Source: Pilimelia columellifera
GTDB lineage: Bacteria; Actinomycetota; Actinomycetes; Mycobacteriales; Micromonosporaceae
Reading direction: 5' to 3'
Assembly: GCF_039532605.1 (NCBI RefSeq)
Contig: NZ_BAAARY010000014.1
Location: 40,664-104,663, forward strand
DNA length: 64,000 bases
Part shown: in pieces, positions 1 to 8,478 of the stretch
Position numbering within the stretch: the stretch's first letter is position 1
Layout: each line of letters starts with the position of its first letter
The notes under the pieces: generated by a model
Databases searched by the model: none
The model's input: the letters and a program-made list of their open reading frames with translations, nothing else
What the model was told of the DNA's origin: nothing
Translations under genes and position numbers: made by a program

Positions 1-2243
1 CGCCGGGGCTGGCCGGCACCCCGCTCGCCGCCGTCGTCACGCCGCCCGCCGCCGCGCGCACCGGGAGCCCCCTCGTCAAGGCGCATGGTGAGACCGATCC
101 GCTTACGGACGGCGTCCACCTCCAGCACCCGGACCCTGACAATGTCGCCAGGCTTGACCACGTCGCGCGGCTCCTGCACGAAGGTGTTCGACAGCGCCGA
201 GATGTGGACCAGGCCGTCCTGGTGCACGCCGATGTCGACGAACGCCCCGAACGCGGCGACGTTGGTCACCACGCCTTCCAGCACCATGCCCTCGCGCAGG
301 TCAGCGAGGGTCTCCACGCCGTCAGCGAAAGCGGCGGTGCGGAACGCCGGGCGCGGGTCCCGACCCGGCTTCTCCAGTTCGGCGAGGATGTCGGTGACAG
401 TCGGCAGTCCGAAGTGCTCGTCGACGAACGTCTGCGGACGCAGTCCACGCAGCAGCGACCCGTTGCCGATGAGCCCGCCGATGTCGGTGCCGGCTGCGGC
501 GACGATGCGCCGCACGACCGGGTACGCCTCGGGGTGGACCCCGGAGGTGTCCAGCGGATTATCGCCGTCGCGGATACGCAGGAAGCCCGCGCACTGCTCG
601 AACGCCTTCGGACCCAGCCTGGAGACCTTGGACAGGCCGGCACGGGAGCGGAACGGGCCGTTGGCGTCCCGGTAGGACACGATGTTCTCCGCCAACGTCG
701 GGGTGATGCCCGAGACCCGGGCCAGCAGCGGCGCCGAGGCGGTGTTGAGGTCGACACCCACCCCGTTGACGCAGTCCTCGACGACGGCGTCCAGCGACCG
801 CGAGAGCTTGCTCTCGGCCAGGTCGTGCTGGTATTGGCCCACACCGATCGACTTCGGATCGATCTTGACGAGTTCGGCGAGCGGGTCCTGCAACCGCCGG
901 GCGATCGACACCGCCCCACGCAGCGACACGTCCAGCTCCGGCAGCTCCTGGCTGGCGTAGGCGGACGCGGAGTACACCGAGGCGCCGGCCTCCGACACCA
1001 TCACCTTAATCAACGACAGCTCCGGGTGGCGGCTCAGCAGGTCGGCGGCGAGCCGGTCGGTCTCCCGCGAGGCCGTGCCGTTGCCGATGGCGACCAGATC
1101 CACCTTGTGCTTCGCGGCCAAGGCCGCCAGGACAGCGATCGACTGGTCCCACTGCTTACGCGGCTCGTGCGGGAAGATCGTAGCGGTGTCGACGACCTTG
1201 CCGGTGGCGTCCACGACGGCCACCTTGACGCCGGTCCGCAGCCCCGGGTCCAGGCCCATCGTCGACCGGGCCCCGGCCGGGGCTGCCAGCAGCAGGTCGC
1301 GCAGGTTCGCCGCGAACACCCGCACCGCCTCGTCCTCAGCGGTCTGCCACAGCCGGGCCCGCACATCGATGCCCAGGTGCACCAGAACCCGGGTCCGCCA
1401 GGTCCAGCGCACCGAGTCCAGCAGCCAACGGTCGGCGGGCCGACCGGCGTCGGCGACGCCGACGTGGGTGGCGATGATCCGCTCGTAGTCGCTGCGCTCC
1501 CCCGCCGGGGTGGGCTCGGCGTCCGGCTCCAACGTGACGTCCAGGATGCCGTCCTTCTCGCCCCGGAACAGGGCCAGCGCCCGGTGCGAGGGCACCTTGA
1601 CGAACGGCTCGGCGAACTCGAAGTAGTCGGCGAACTTCGCGCCCTCGGTCTCCTTGCCGGCACGCACCCGGGAGGTGAGCCGCCCACGGGTCCACATCCG
1701 CTCGCGCAGCGTGCCGATGAGGTCGGCGTCCTCGGCGAACCGCTCGACCAGGATCGCCCGGGCGCCGTCGAGCGCGGCCGCGGCGTCGGCCACCGACACG
1801 TCCGGGTTCACGTACGCCTGCGCCGCCACCGCCGGCTCCAGCGCCGGGTCGGCCAGCAGGGCCAGCGCCAACGGCTCCAGCCCAGCCTCGCGCGCGATCT
1901 GCGCCTTCGTCCGCCGTTTGGGCTTGAACGGCAGGTAGATGTCCTCCAGCCGGGCCTTGGAGTCGGCGGCCATGATCTGGGCCTGTAACGGCTCGTCCAG
2001 CTTGCCCTGGGTCCGGATCGACTCGAGGATCGCCGTGCGACGGTCCTCCATCTCCCGCAGGTACCGCAGCCGCTCCTCCAGCGCCCGGAGTTGGATGTCG
2101 TCCAGCGAACCGGTGACTTCCTTGCGGTAACGGGCGATGAACGGCACGGTCGAACCGCCGTCCAGCAGGTTCACGGCGGCCTGGACCTGGCGCTGGGCCA
2201 CACCCAGCTCCTCGGCGATGCGCTGATCGATGCTGATGGTCAC
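1..2243 (-). CDS. tex: Tex-family RNA-binding transcription accessory protein (3' end cut by window)
   Basis: Reading down from a GTG at 2243 gives an uninterrupted frame of 747 codons that leaves the window. The N-terminus (TISIDQRIAEELGV, then VPFIARYRKEVTG) is the classic Tex start, followed by the helical and YqgF-like core. Near the window edge is an S1 RNA-binding domain (GAFVDIGVHQDGLVHIS), after which a Gly/Arg/Asp-rich tail begins. Tex proteins bind nucleic acid and influence transcription in the cytoplasm. Family length is about 770-800 aa, so only the low-complexity tail is probably missing. An ATG at 2253 lies out of frame, which is why GTG 2243 is chosen. Identity is confident; the exact role in this organism is not known. 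Confidence 0.93.
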   Translation of the reverse strand, partial: MTISIDQRIAEELGVAQRQVQAAVNLLDGGSTVPFIARYRKEVTGSLDDIQLRALEERLRYLREMEDRRTAILESIRTQGKLDEPLQAQIMAADSKARLEDIYLPFKPKRRTKAQIAREAGLEPLALALLADPALEPAVAAQAYVNPDVSVADAAAALDGARAILVERFAEDADLIGTLRERMWTRGRLTSRVRAGKETEGAKFADYFEFAEPFVKVPSHRALALFRGEKDGILDVTLEPDAEPTPAGERSDYERIIATHVGVADAGRPADRWLLDSVRWTWRTRVLVHLGIDVRARLWQTAEDEAVRVFAANLRDLLLAAPAGARSTMGLDPGLRTGVKVAVVDATGKVVDTATIFPHEPRKQWDQSIAVLAALAAKHKVDLVAIGNGTASRETDRLAADLLSRHPELSLIKVMVSEAGASVYSASAYASQELPELDVSLRGAVSIARRLQDPLAELVKIDPKSIGVGQYQHDLAESKLSRSLDAVVEDCVNGVGVDLNTASAPLLARVSGITPTLAENIVSYRDANGPFRSRAGLSKVSRLGPKAFEQCAGFLRIRDGDNPLDTSGVHPEAYPVVRRIVAAAGTDIGGLIGNGSLLRGLRPQTFVDEHFGLPTVTDILAELEKPGRDPRPAFRTAAFADGVETLADLREGMVLEGVVTNVAAFGAFVDIGVHQDGLVHISALSNTFVQEPRDVVKPGDIVRVRVLEVDAVRKRIGLTMRLDEGAPGARGGGRRDDGGERGAGQPR

Positions 2244-2329
2244 GATCAACCATTGTGCCGCCAGCCGCCTCCGATGTCGCGCGGGCACCCCGGGGACGCG
2301 CCACGCTCACCCGTGCGGCTGCCGACGCC

Positions 2330-2941
2330 TCAGGCCGCCAGCTCCCGCACTGCGCGCTCGATGTCGACGCTGTCGAGCCAACCCTTGTGGGTCACCTTCC
2401 CAGAGGCGTCGATAAGCACATAGACGCTCTGCTCGACGACGCCGAACCGCCGCCAAAGAACACCACCGGAGTCGTTGACCTGCGGCAACGCGGAAATCTC
2501 GGTGTCGTCGACGAACTCGCGCATCTCCTTGGCGTCCCCGAGGCCGGCGACGCCAAGGACGCTCACCCGACCCTGGTAGCGGTCGGCGAGATCCATGACC
2601 GTGGGCGCCTGGCCGGCGCAGGTCGCGCAGAACGGCGCCCAGAACCACAGCATCGCCGGCTTGCCGGCAAGGCTCGCGCCGTCGAAGTCCCGACCGTCGA
2701 GGGTCCGCCCGGAGAACCGCAGCACCGTCGCCGGCGCCGCCGACGCGCCTCCGGTCGCCGACGCCTCGCCGGACGGGACGGCGGCGCGCTCGCCGCTCGC
2801 CGGCTCGGTGGCGCCCGGCTCCGGCCCGGCGCAGCCGGTGACCCCGGCGAGCGCCACCATGACCAGCGCGACCAGCCACCGGCGGCCGGCGGCCAGGCGC
2901 CCGGCGCCAGCGAGACGGGGACCCGGCATGGGTCGGGGCAC
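2330..2941 (-). CDS. Thioredoxin-like (TlpA/redoxin) lipoprotein
   Basis: A 203-aa exported thiol-disulfide oxidoreductase. The GTG at 2941 is preferred over upstream in-frame ATGs because GGAGGT sits five bases before it. Residues 22-36 are a hydrophobic signal ending in the lipobox VTGC with Cys37, so the mature protein should be lipid-anchored on the outer face of the membrane. A Ala/Gly/Ser-rich linker leads to a thioredoxin fold with the redox motif WAPFCATC (Cys105, Cys108) and a downstream segment typical of TlpA/DsbE-like proteins. It probably reduces or oxidises exported proteins; the partner is unknown. It lies just downstream of the PemK-like gene on the same strand, 76 bases away, and may be co-transcribed. 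Confidence 0.85.
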   Translation of the reverse strand: MPRPMPGPRLAGAGRLAAGRRWLVALVMVALAGVTGCAGPEPGATEPASGERAAVPSGEASATGGASAAPATVLRFSGRTLDGRDFDGASLAGKPAMLWFWAPFCATCAGQAPTVMDLADRYQGRVSVLGVAGLGDAKEMREFVDDTEISALPQVNDSGGVLWRRFGVVEQSVYVLIDASGKVTHKGWLDSVDIERAVRELAA

Positions 2942-3017
2942 AGCGCACCTCCGGAGTTGATGGATGACCAACATCGCGTGGTACGTGCAGGGAAACCGCA
3001 TCGGTTCACCCTGCTGA

Positions 3018-3443
3018 TCAGAGTTCGAACAGCTCGCGCAACGCGTCGGTGAGCCGGGCCAGGCTGGCGCCGGTCACCATGCCGATACGCTCGGCCCCGG
3101 CGCTGGCCGGTACTCTCCGGAGCCGGTTGAGGACCACGACGCCGGTGATCGGGTCCTGCTCGGCGAGCGCCACCGCGTACGCCGGGAGATCGTCTGAGCC
3201 GCGCAGCCGGACGATCGGCGCGCACAGCGGGGCGACGTTGTCCCGGTCGTTGAAACTGTCACCAGTGAGGACGAGCACCCGGTATCGAAGATCGCTGCGG
3301 TCACCGACAGTCCAGATCTCGCCGCGCTTCATCCGCGCCGCCGGCGACGACCGGATGTCGGCCGTCAGCCCGTAGTCAGGGCGGCGGGGCGCGCTGTCAG
3401 GCCAGTGGGTTTCGGCCGGAGCGTCGTCCTCGGGTGACGGCAT
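3018..3443 (-). CDS. PemK/MazF-like toxin-family protein
   Basis: A 141-aa protein. The core from residue 38 (MKRGEIWTV) through RYRVLVLTGDSFNDR and DPITGVVVLNRLRRV matches the PemK/MazF/CcdB-like beta-barrel family, whose toxins are ribosome-independent mRNA endonucleases. The first 37 residues are an extra acidic leader. The far start at 3443 is favoured because TAGGCT lies six bases upstream, a leaderless-type -10; the family start at Met38 (3332) has only a weak GC-rich purine run. No antitoxin ORF is visible next to it: upstream is a 380-base gap and downstream a lipoprotein gene. It may be a solitary chromosomal member or a non-toxic relative. Family call is good, activity uncertain. 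Confidence 0.75.
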   Translation of the reverse strand: MPSPEDDAPAETHWPDSAPRRPDYGLTADIRSSPAARMKRGEIWTVGDRSDLRYRVLVLTGDSFNDRDNVAPLCAPIVRLRGSDDLPAYAVALAEQDPITGVVVLNRLRRVPASAGAERIGMVTGASLARLTDALRELFEL

Positions 3444-3823
3444 TGAGCGAGCCTACCGCCGCGACGACCGTGGCCACACCCCTGAAAGCACCGGTGCATC
3501 GTCCCCCGGCACGGCAGCGGCGGGCTCAGGATCGCGGCGGCCAAGTCGATCTTTAGGAGTGGGCGCCTCCCCCTCGACCAGCGAGAACTGTCAGAGCCGA
3601 CGTGTGGCGGTGAGTTGGCTCACGTTGGCGCGAAAAGTAAAACGTCCGTACATTCGCCGATAGCCAATCGTCGACTCAGCGCCAGCCCAGGCGTACCGCG
3701 GCATTATCAAAGGACGCACGTTGTCACCAGGCACGCAACCTTCTCTGGGCGCCTGGCGTCGCGACGCGTCCGTACCGCCGGGTTCGCCGGCGTGAGCCGC
3801 CACACGACCCGCGAGGCGCTTCG
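3444..3823. other. Gene-free stretch, 380 bases
   Basis: Divergent region between the PemK-like gene and the TSUP transporter. Apart from the leaderless -10 at 3450-3455, I see no recognisable coding remnant, hairpin or RNA. The middle (about 3630-3710) is less GC-rich than the flanks and could hold the promoter for the transporter. Confidence 0.5.
3450..3455 (-). promoter_or_regulatory. Leaderless-type -10 (TAGGCT) for the PemK-like gene
   Basis: TAGGCT on the minus strand ends six bases before the ATG at 3443. This fits the TANNNT -10 of actinobacterial leaderless transcripts, where transcription starts at the first base of the start codon. Seen in sequence; use as a promoter is inferred. 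Confidence 0.45.
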
Positions 3824-4606
3824 GTGACGTTCGCGTGGATTCTCCTGCTCGGCGCGATCATCGGCGTCGTGCTCGGCGGCATGGGCGGCGGAGGAGCGAC
3901 CCTCACCGTCCCGGCCCTTGTCTACCTGGCCGGTCAGGACGCGCAGGACGCTACGACTGGCAGCCTCATCATCGTCGGCGTCACCGCCCTGGCGGCCGTG
4001 GTCGGCCACGCCCGGGCCGGCGCGGTGCGTTGGCGGATCGGGGCGCAGTTCGCGCTCGCCGGCATCGGCGGCGCGGTGCTCGGCTCTGCCCTCAACCAGT
4101 TGGCCTCCACCCGGTTTCTCATTCTGAGCTGCGCGGCGCTGCTGCTGGTGTCCGGGGCGCTCATGCTGCGGCACGCGCGTCGTCCCGGGCCGGTGGGCGT
4201 TGGCGACACCGCGACGGCGAAACGGGCGGGCGCCGGGGCGGTCGGGCGCGTGGCGGGCGCGGGCGTCGCCGTGGGCTTCCTCACCGGGTTTCTGGGCGTC
4301 GGCGGCGGTTTCGTCATCGTGCCGGCGCTTGTGCTGGCGGTCGGGCTGCCGATGAACGCCGCTGTAGGCACCTCGCTGCTCATCATCGCCGCGAACTGCG
4401 CGACCGCGCTGGCCGCGCGGACCGGCGTCGCCGATCTGGACTGGATGGTCATCGGGCCGTTCGCGGCGGCCGCGATGTCCGCGGCGCTGGGGGGTAGACG
4501 ACTGGCCGCGCTGGTGCCACAACGAACAGTCACCCGGGCGTTCGCTACGTTGACGCTGGTGGTGGCCGGTTACATGGCCGTGCGCACGCTGGCGCTGTCG
4601 AGCTGA
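3824..4606 (+). CDS. TSUP-family (TauE/SafE) membrane exporter
   Basis: A 260-aa integral membrane protein with about seven to eight hydrophobic helices. It shows the TSUP duplicated architecture: a glycine-rich first half (GVVLGGMGGGGATLTVPAL) mirrored by VGFLTGFLGVGGGFVIVPALVL in the second half. The family moves sulfite, sulfonates or other small organic anions across the membrane; the substrate cannot be told from sequence. It starts at GTG 3824 with no strong ribosome site. A GC-rich hairpin directly after the stop suggests it is transcribed alone and ends before the cobalamin riboswitch. Confidence 0.88.
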   Translation: MTFAWILLLGAIIGVVLGGMGGGGATLTVPALVYLAGQDAQDATTGSLIIVGVTALAAVVGHARAGAVRWRIGAQFALAGIGGAVLGSALNQLASTRFLILSCAALLLVSGALMLRHARRPGPVGVGDTATAKRAGAGAVGRVAGAGVAVGFLTGFLGVGGGFVIVPALVLAVGLPMNAAVGTSLLIIAANCATALAARTGVADLDWMVIGPFAAAAMSAALGGRRLAALVPQRTVTRAFATLTLVVAGYMAVRTLALSS

Positions 4607-4626
4607 CGCCCGCCGGCCAGCGGGCG
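4607..4626 (+). terminator. Hairpin terminator after TSUP gene
   Basis: CGCCCGC and GCGGGCG form a perfect 7-bp stem around a 6-base loop immediately after the stop codon. There is no T-tract, as is common in actinobacteria. Confidence 0.5.
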
Positions 4627-4734
4627 AGCATCGACACTCCGTGACAACAGCGCGTAGTGAATGAGACCCAGCAGTTGGGGCTGACGGCTCGGTTGACCCG
4701 CGTCCGCCGACCGGGCTAACGTCCTGCTGTTCAT

Positions 4735-4839
4735 CTGTGCCGAAGCGAGGGAAACCGGTGTGAGTCCGGTGCGGTCGCGCCACTGTGAGTCCGGTCCCGC
4801 CACCCGGCCCGGGCGAGTCAGGACGCTCCTTCGGCACAG
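4735..4839 (+). promoter_or_regulatory. Cobalamin (B12) riboswitch
   Basis: An RNA element in the leader of cbtB. A perfect 11-bp closing stem pairs 4735-4745 with 4829-4839. Inside are the family landmarks in order: GAGGGAAACCGGTG, then GAGTCCGG, the B12-box core GCGCCACTGTGA, and the late conserved GAGTCAGGA. Binding adenosyl- or other cobalamins should reduce expression of the downstream cobalt genes. The ribosome site GGAGG at 4868-4872 and the ATG at 4879 lie about 30 bases after the aptamer, so control is probably by hiding the ribosome site; the expression-platform pairing was not worked out. Confidence 0.93.
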
Positions 4840-4878
4840 CCCTGTGAACGGGACGCGTCATCCCATCGGAGGTAACCC

Positions 4879-5073
4879 ATGCCTACTGCCACGTCCGCGC
4901 TCGCGCAGCCGCTGTCAGCCCGCCTCGTCCTCACCGCGCTCGCGGTGACTATCGGCCTGCTCACCCTCGCCTACGTGGTCGCGTTCGACCAGGGCGCCGT
5001 TTCTCAGAGCGGCCTGTTCATGCACGAGCTGATGCACGACGGCCGCCACCTGCTCGGCGTCCCCTGCCACTGA
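4879..5073 (+). CDS. cbtB: CbtB, small subunit of proposed cobalt transporter
   Basis: A 64-aa protein with one membrane helix (about residues 17-37) and a short C-terminal tail rich in possible metal ligands (MHELMHDGRHLLGVPCH). This layout is diagnostic of CbtB, which was predicted as a cobalt transporter component from its recurring place behind B12 riboswitches. The ATG is preceded by GGAGG at seven-base spacing. The cbtA gene follows 14 bases later, so the two are one operon under riboswitch control. The transport role is established by genomic context in the literature more than by biochemistry. Confidence 0.9.
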   Translation: MPTATSALAQPLSARLVLTALAVTIGLLTLAYVVAFDQGAVSQSGLFMHELMHDGRHLLGVPCH

Positions 5074-5087
5074 GCGCCCAGCATCCG

Positions 5088-5846
5088 GTGAGCGTCTTCA
5101 GAGCACTGCTGCTACGCGGACTCCTGGCCGGCCTCATCGCCGGCCTGCTGGCTGGCGCCGTCGGATTCGTACTCGGCGAGCCCAACATCGACTTGGCGAT
5201 CGCGCTCGAGGAGCAGGCCGCGGCGTCCGTTGGCGGCCACGACAACGAGGCGCCGCTGGTGAGCCGGGACGGACAGCGCTTCGGCCTTTTCCTGGCCATG
5301 GCGCTGTTCGGGACGGTTGCCGGCGGGCTGCTGGCCATCGCCTTCGCGCTGCTGCGTCACAAGCTGGGGGTCCGGGACGACGCGACCGCGGCCCTCGGGC
5401 TCACGGGAGCGGCGTTCCTCGGCGCGGTGCTGGTGCCGTTCGGCAAGTATCCGACCAACCCACCGGCTGTCGGCGACCCGAGCACCGTCGACGAACGGAC
5501 GGTCGCCTACCTGCTGCTGGTGGCGCTCGGTCTGTTGGCGGTCTGTGGTGGCGTCGCCGCCTACCGGGCAGCCAGCGAACGAATGGTGGCGCCGCTGCGG
5601 ATCGCCGTCGGGGTTGGAGTGTTCCTGCTCACCGTCGGCGTCGCGTACGCGGTGCTGCCACCGGCCGCCGCCGCTCCCGACGGGTTCCCGGCGAACCTGC
5701 TCTGGGACTTCCGGGTCAGCGCGCTGGCAATGCACCTGACGCTGTGGCTGGCGCTCGCCCTGGCGTTCGCCACGCTGACCGGCCGCCTTGGCCGACAGCT
5801 CACGTCCGCCAACGTCGAACGGACGCAGGTATCGACGCTCCGATGA
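5088..5846 (+). CDS. cbtA: CbtA, membrane subunit of proposed cobalt transporter
   Basis: A 252-aa membrane protein with about six helices. It matches CbtA: an N-terminal helix (LLRGLLAGLIAGLLAG), a periplasmic loop with the GEPNIDLAIALEE segment, a central VPFGKYPTNPPAV loop that is highly characteristic of CbtA, and a final helix near LWDFRVSALAMHL. It begins 14 bases after cbtB and is followed five bases later by a phosphatase gene. With CbtB it should import cobalt for corrin synthesis, and the upstream riboswitch would shut it down when cobalamin is plentiful. Confidence 0.9.
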   Translation: MSVFRALLLRGLLAGLIAGLLAGAVGFVLGEPNIDLAIALEEQAAASVGGHDNEAPLVSRDGQRFGLFLAMALFGTVAGGLLAIAFALLRHKLGVRDDATAALGLTGAAFLGAVLVPFGKYPTNPPAVGDPSTVDERTVAYLLLVALGLLAVCGGVAAYRAASERMVAPLRIAVGVGVFLLTVGVAYAVLPPAAAAPDGFPANLLWDFRVSALAMHLTLWLALALAFATLTGRLGRQLTSANVERTQVSTLR

Positions 5847-5850
5847 TCCG

Positions 5851-6435
5851 GTGACCAGCGTGTGGCTGGTCTGCCACGCTCCGACCGCGGCGGTGCGACG
5901 CGCGGTCTGTGGCGGCGGCGACGAACACCTCGATGAGGGCGGCCGGGCGGCCGCCCTCATCGCTTTGGCCCCGCGCGCCGGACGCTCGCCGTTCGGCCGC
6001 CCAGGACTGGTGGTGTCGAGCCCGGCGCTCGCGGCTCGGCAGACCGTGGAACTCGCCGGGCTCGAGGCGGAAGTGACCCCGGCGCTCCGCGACCTGGACC
6101 TGGGCCGGTGGCGCGGCCTCAGCTGGCCCCAGGTGATCGAGGCCGACCCCGACGGCGCCGCAGCCTGGCTCGGCGATCCTGACGCCGCTCCGCACGGCGG
6201 GGAGAGCGTCCGGGCGGCGGGCCGGCGGGTGGCCGACTGGCTTGGCGGTACTGACGAGCTACTCGGGCCGGTCGTCGCGGTCACCCACCCGACGGTGGTG
6301 CGACTGGCGGTCGTCCACGCGCTCGGTCTGCCGGTGACGGCGTGGACCCGGCTCGACGCGGCGCCGCTGTCGATTACCCGGCTGAGCCGGGGGACCAGTG
6401 GTTGGCGGCTGCTGCTAACAGCTGGCGAACGATAA
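5851..6435 (+). CDS. Histidine phosphatase family protein, cobalt operon
   Basis: A 194-aa cytoplasmic protein of the histidine phosphatase (phosphoglycerate mutase-like) superfamily, the third gene of the riboswitch operon (start GTG 5851, five bases after cbtA). The phospho-acceptor motif reads LVCHAPT where the superfamily normally has R-H-G/A, so the catalytic His is kept but the preceding Arg is Cys. The other landmarks are present: SSPALAARQT, the acidic GGES segment and the second His in VAVTHPTVVR. Context suggests a cobalamin nucleotide-loop phosphatase (CobC-like) or a regulatory relative. Whether it is active without the first Arg is open. Confidence 0.78.
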   Translation: MTSVWLVCHAPTAAVRRAVCGGGDEHLDEGGRAAALIALAPRAGRSPFGRPGLVVSSPALAARQTVELAGLEAEVTPALRDLDLGRWRGLSWPQVIEADPDGAAAWLGDPDAAPHGGESVRAAGRRVADWLGGTDELLGPVVAVTHPTVVRLAVVHALGLPVTAWTRLDAAPLSITRLSRGTSGWRLLLTAGER

Positions 6436-6622
6436 GGGGCAGGCGCCATGTTAGAACCATTTCCGCTCTAGAACTTTTCTGACTACCCTCTCCCCGCTCT
6501 TTAGCGGCGAGCACGGAGCAAGTTCCTGAACAGCATTCCGGCGAACCCGCCGGTTCGGTTCCGTGAAGTTGGCGCCCTGCATGGGACATCGTAATGCCCC
6601 TGCTGGTGAGATTCTGGGCAGC

Positions 6623-6766
6623 GTGACTGGCCCGAACACCAAGGCGTGCCTTCGTCGATACCTACGGGAAGCGCGTGAGGCGCTGCTCGGCAAGCTCGAC
6701 GGGCTGTTGGAGCACGACGTGCGGCGGCCGTTTGTGCCGTCCGTACCAACCGGCCCGGTCTGGTGA
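6623..6766 (+). pseudogene. 5' fragment of a DinB/DUF664-type gene
   Basis: From GTG 6623 the frame reads RRYLREAREALLGKLDGL then EHDVRRPFVP, which is the usual N-terminus of actinobacterial DinB-like DUF664 (mini-circle/mycothiol-dependent transferase type) proteins. It then runs into unrelated residues and stops at 6766. Family length is about 170 aa, so about three quarters of the gene is missing. It overlaps the start of the GDPD gene, which suggests a deletion joined the two. Recognition is by motif memory, so moderate confidence. Confidence 0.6.
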
Positions 6767-7782
6767 TGACGTCGGCGAGAACTCATGCCGCCTGGCCGGG
6801 ACGGTCGCGTTGGCGGCGCCTTCTGGCGTTCACCGGCGGCATCCTGCTCGTGATCGGGCTGGTTCTGTTCATCGGCAACAGTTCCACCCTGTACACCCCA
6901 CAGGGGTCGCCACAACTGCTGGCACATCGGGGCCTGGCCCAACGGTTCGTCCTCGCCGAAGTCGACGCCGACACCTGCACCGCCAGCCGAATCGACCCGC
7001 CGCGGCACGGGTACCTGGAGAACACCCTGCCCTCGATGCGGGCTGCCTTCGCCGCCGGCGCCGACCTGGTGGAGTTGGACGTTCAGGTCACCGCCGACGG
7101 GCAACTGGCGGTCTTCCACGACCACACCCTCGACTGCCGCACCGACGGCTTCGGCGCCGTCCGGGAACACACCCTGGCCCAGCTGCGGGGTCTCGACCTC
7201 GGATACGGCTACACCGCCGACGGTGGACGTACATACCCGCTGCGCGGCACCGGAGTGGGACTACTGCCGACCGCCCCGGAGGTGCTCGCCGCCTTCCCCG
7301 ACCGCGAACTGCTGCTACATCTGAAGAGCGCCGACCCGGCCGACGGCGTCACGCTGGCCGAGTATCTGGCCACCCTGGCACCCTCGCGCCAGAGACTACT
7401 AACGGTGTACGGCGGCGAAGAAGCCGTAGACGCGGTGACAGCGCGGCTGCCCGGCCTCCGGGCGACCTCAAAGAAGATCATGAAAGAGTGTTTGATCCGG
7501 TACCTGGCCGTCGGCTGGAGCGGCCACGTGCCGCAGCCCTGCCGGGGCCGGCAGCTGCACCTGCCGCAGAAGTACGGGCGGCTCATGTGGGGTTGGCCGC
7601 ACCGATTCGAGGCCAGGATGCGGGCAGCCGACACACGTGTGGTCATCGTCGCCGGCGACGGGGAGTTCTCGGAAGGGTTCGACCGGCCGGAAGACCTGAC
7701 AGAGCTGCCAGAGGGGTTCACAGGCTGGGTGTGGACCAACCAGGTGGATGTGGTCGCGCCGCTGCTACGGCAGGAGCGGTAG
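6766..7782 (+). CDS. Membrane-anchored glycerophosphodiester phosphodiesterase family protein
   Basis: A 338-aa protein. Residues around 16-38 form one N-terminal helix (LLAFTGGILLVIGLVLFIG), so the catalytic domain is probably outside the membrane. The GDPD TIM-barrel signatures are present: LLAHRGLAQ, the ENTLPSMRAAF loop, DLVELDVQVTADG and FHDHTLDCRTDG, giving the two catalytic His plus the metal-binding acidic residues. The family hydrolyses glycerophosphodiesters to glycerol-3-phosphate and an alcohol. ATG 6766 is preferred over the adjoining GTG 6763. It sits between two decayed genes and seems to be a single-gene unit. Confidence 0.85.
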   Translation: MTSARTHAAWPGRSRWRRLLAFTGGILLVIGLVLFIGNSSTLYTPQGSPQLLAHRGLAQRFVLAEVDADTCTASRIDPPRHGYLENTLPSMRAAFAAGADLVELDVQVTADGQLAVFHDHTLDCRTDGFGAVREHTLAQLRGLDLGYGYTADGGRTYPLRGTGVGLLPTAPEVLAAFPDRELLLHLKSADPADGVTLAEYLATLAPSRQRLLTVYGGEEAVDAVTARLPGLRATSKKIMKECLIRYLAVGWSGHVPQPCRGRQLHLPQKYGRLMWGWPHRFEARMRAADTRVVIVAGDGEFSEGFDRPEDLTELPEGFTGWVWTNQVDVVAPLLRQER

Positions 7783-8085
7783 GCCGAAGTCTGTCGATCC
7801 TTGGGGCAGGACGCCTACCGCAGTGGCGACCGCTGGTGGCAGTGCCTGTCCAGGGCCGACAAGGCTCCCAGCGAATGCCGCTGTCCAGGCCATCATCGCC
7901 CGGCACGTCCATGGCTGGGCACCGCCACCGGCGGAACCTCCAGCCGCTCCTACGTGAGCGGCTTCGGCGACATGTCCGTCGCCGATCCGCGATTCGCCGC
8001 CAACTACGGTGAGCCCGACGACGGGACCATGGAGTTCGTCCGCGACGCGATGCACGCTTACGCGCAACGCCACCTGACCGACTAG
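7783..8085 (+). pseudogene. 3' relic of a TipAS-domain (MerR-type) regulator, frameshifted
   Basis: Two frames together spell the C-terminal part of a TipAS antibiotic-binding domain. The upstream frame gives DRWWQCLSRADK. A second frame gives PANAAVQAIIARHVHGW (about 7870-7915). The first frame then resumes with YVSGFGDMSVADPRFAANYG and FVRDAMHAYAQRHL up to the stop at 8085. At least two single-base indels are needed, near 7868 and 7912, and the MerR DNA-binding half is absent. It is therefore a remnant, not a working regulator. Confidence 0.65.
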
Positions 8086-8478
8086 CCGCCCAACCACGAC
8101 GGGGCAGTCATGGCAGGGCGTCGTACACGAGCGAAGGAATGGCTTTCGCCCGCGCCAAGGCAAGCTCAAAGGCTGGCGCTGAAGCTCCCCCACCCACCGC
8201 ACCTACCCGCTCGAGCTGCACGCCAGCGGTGAGCTGCGGCGTGGCGCAGAGGTCGTCCCAGTACGAGATCCTGACCCGCTGGCGGCCCCGACTCGGTGGC
8301 CGGGTATGAGCCGCGCTACCGAAGTACCGTCGCAACAGCCGCCGGTACGTCAATGGTCACGGGAATCAGCAGCGATCTCAGCGACATGACCACGGGTGTG
8401 ATCACAAGATGAACAGCGAAGAAGGCGTCTCCGACGTGGAGAAACTCTCTGACCTGCGAGGCCTTTACTTGATCACGG
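8086..8478. other. Gene-free stretch, 393 bases
   Basis: Between the TipAS relic and tRNA-Val. No frame gives recognisable protein and no clear hairpin was found. Given the relics on its left it may be degraded coding DNA. Confidence 0.5.

Noticed and set aside
204..1988. Long plus-strand open frame (594 codons) at the left edge
   Set aside because: It is antisense to tex, which shows clear family motifs and an S1 domain; the plus-strand product is His/Arg/Gly-rich with no recognisable fold.
3018..3443. Complete toxin-antitoxin pair
   Set aside because: No antitoxin-sized ORF with a ribosome site was found on either side of the PemK-like gene.
3707..4861. Long minus-strand open frame across the TSUP gene and riboswitch
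   Set aside because: Its product is low-complexity Arg/His/Gln-rich sequence and it runs antisense through a clear membrane transporter and the cobalamin aptamer.
5112..6449. 445-codon minus-strand frame over cbtA and the phosphatase
   Set aside because: Ser/Arg-rich antisense shadow of two well-supported genes.
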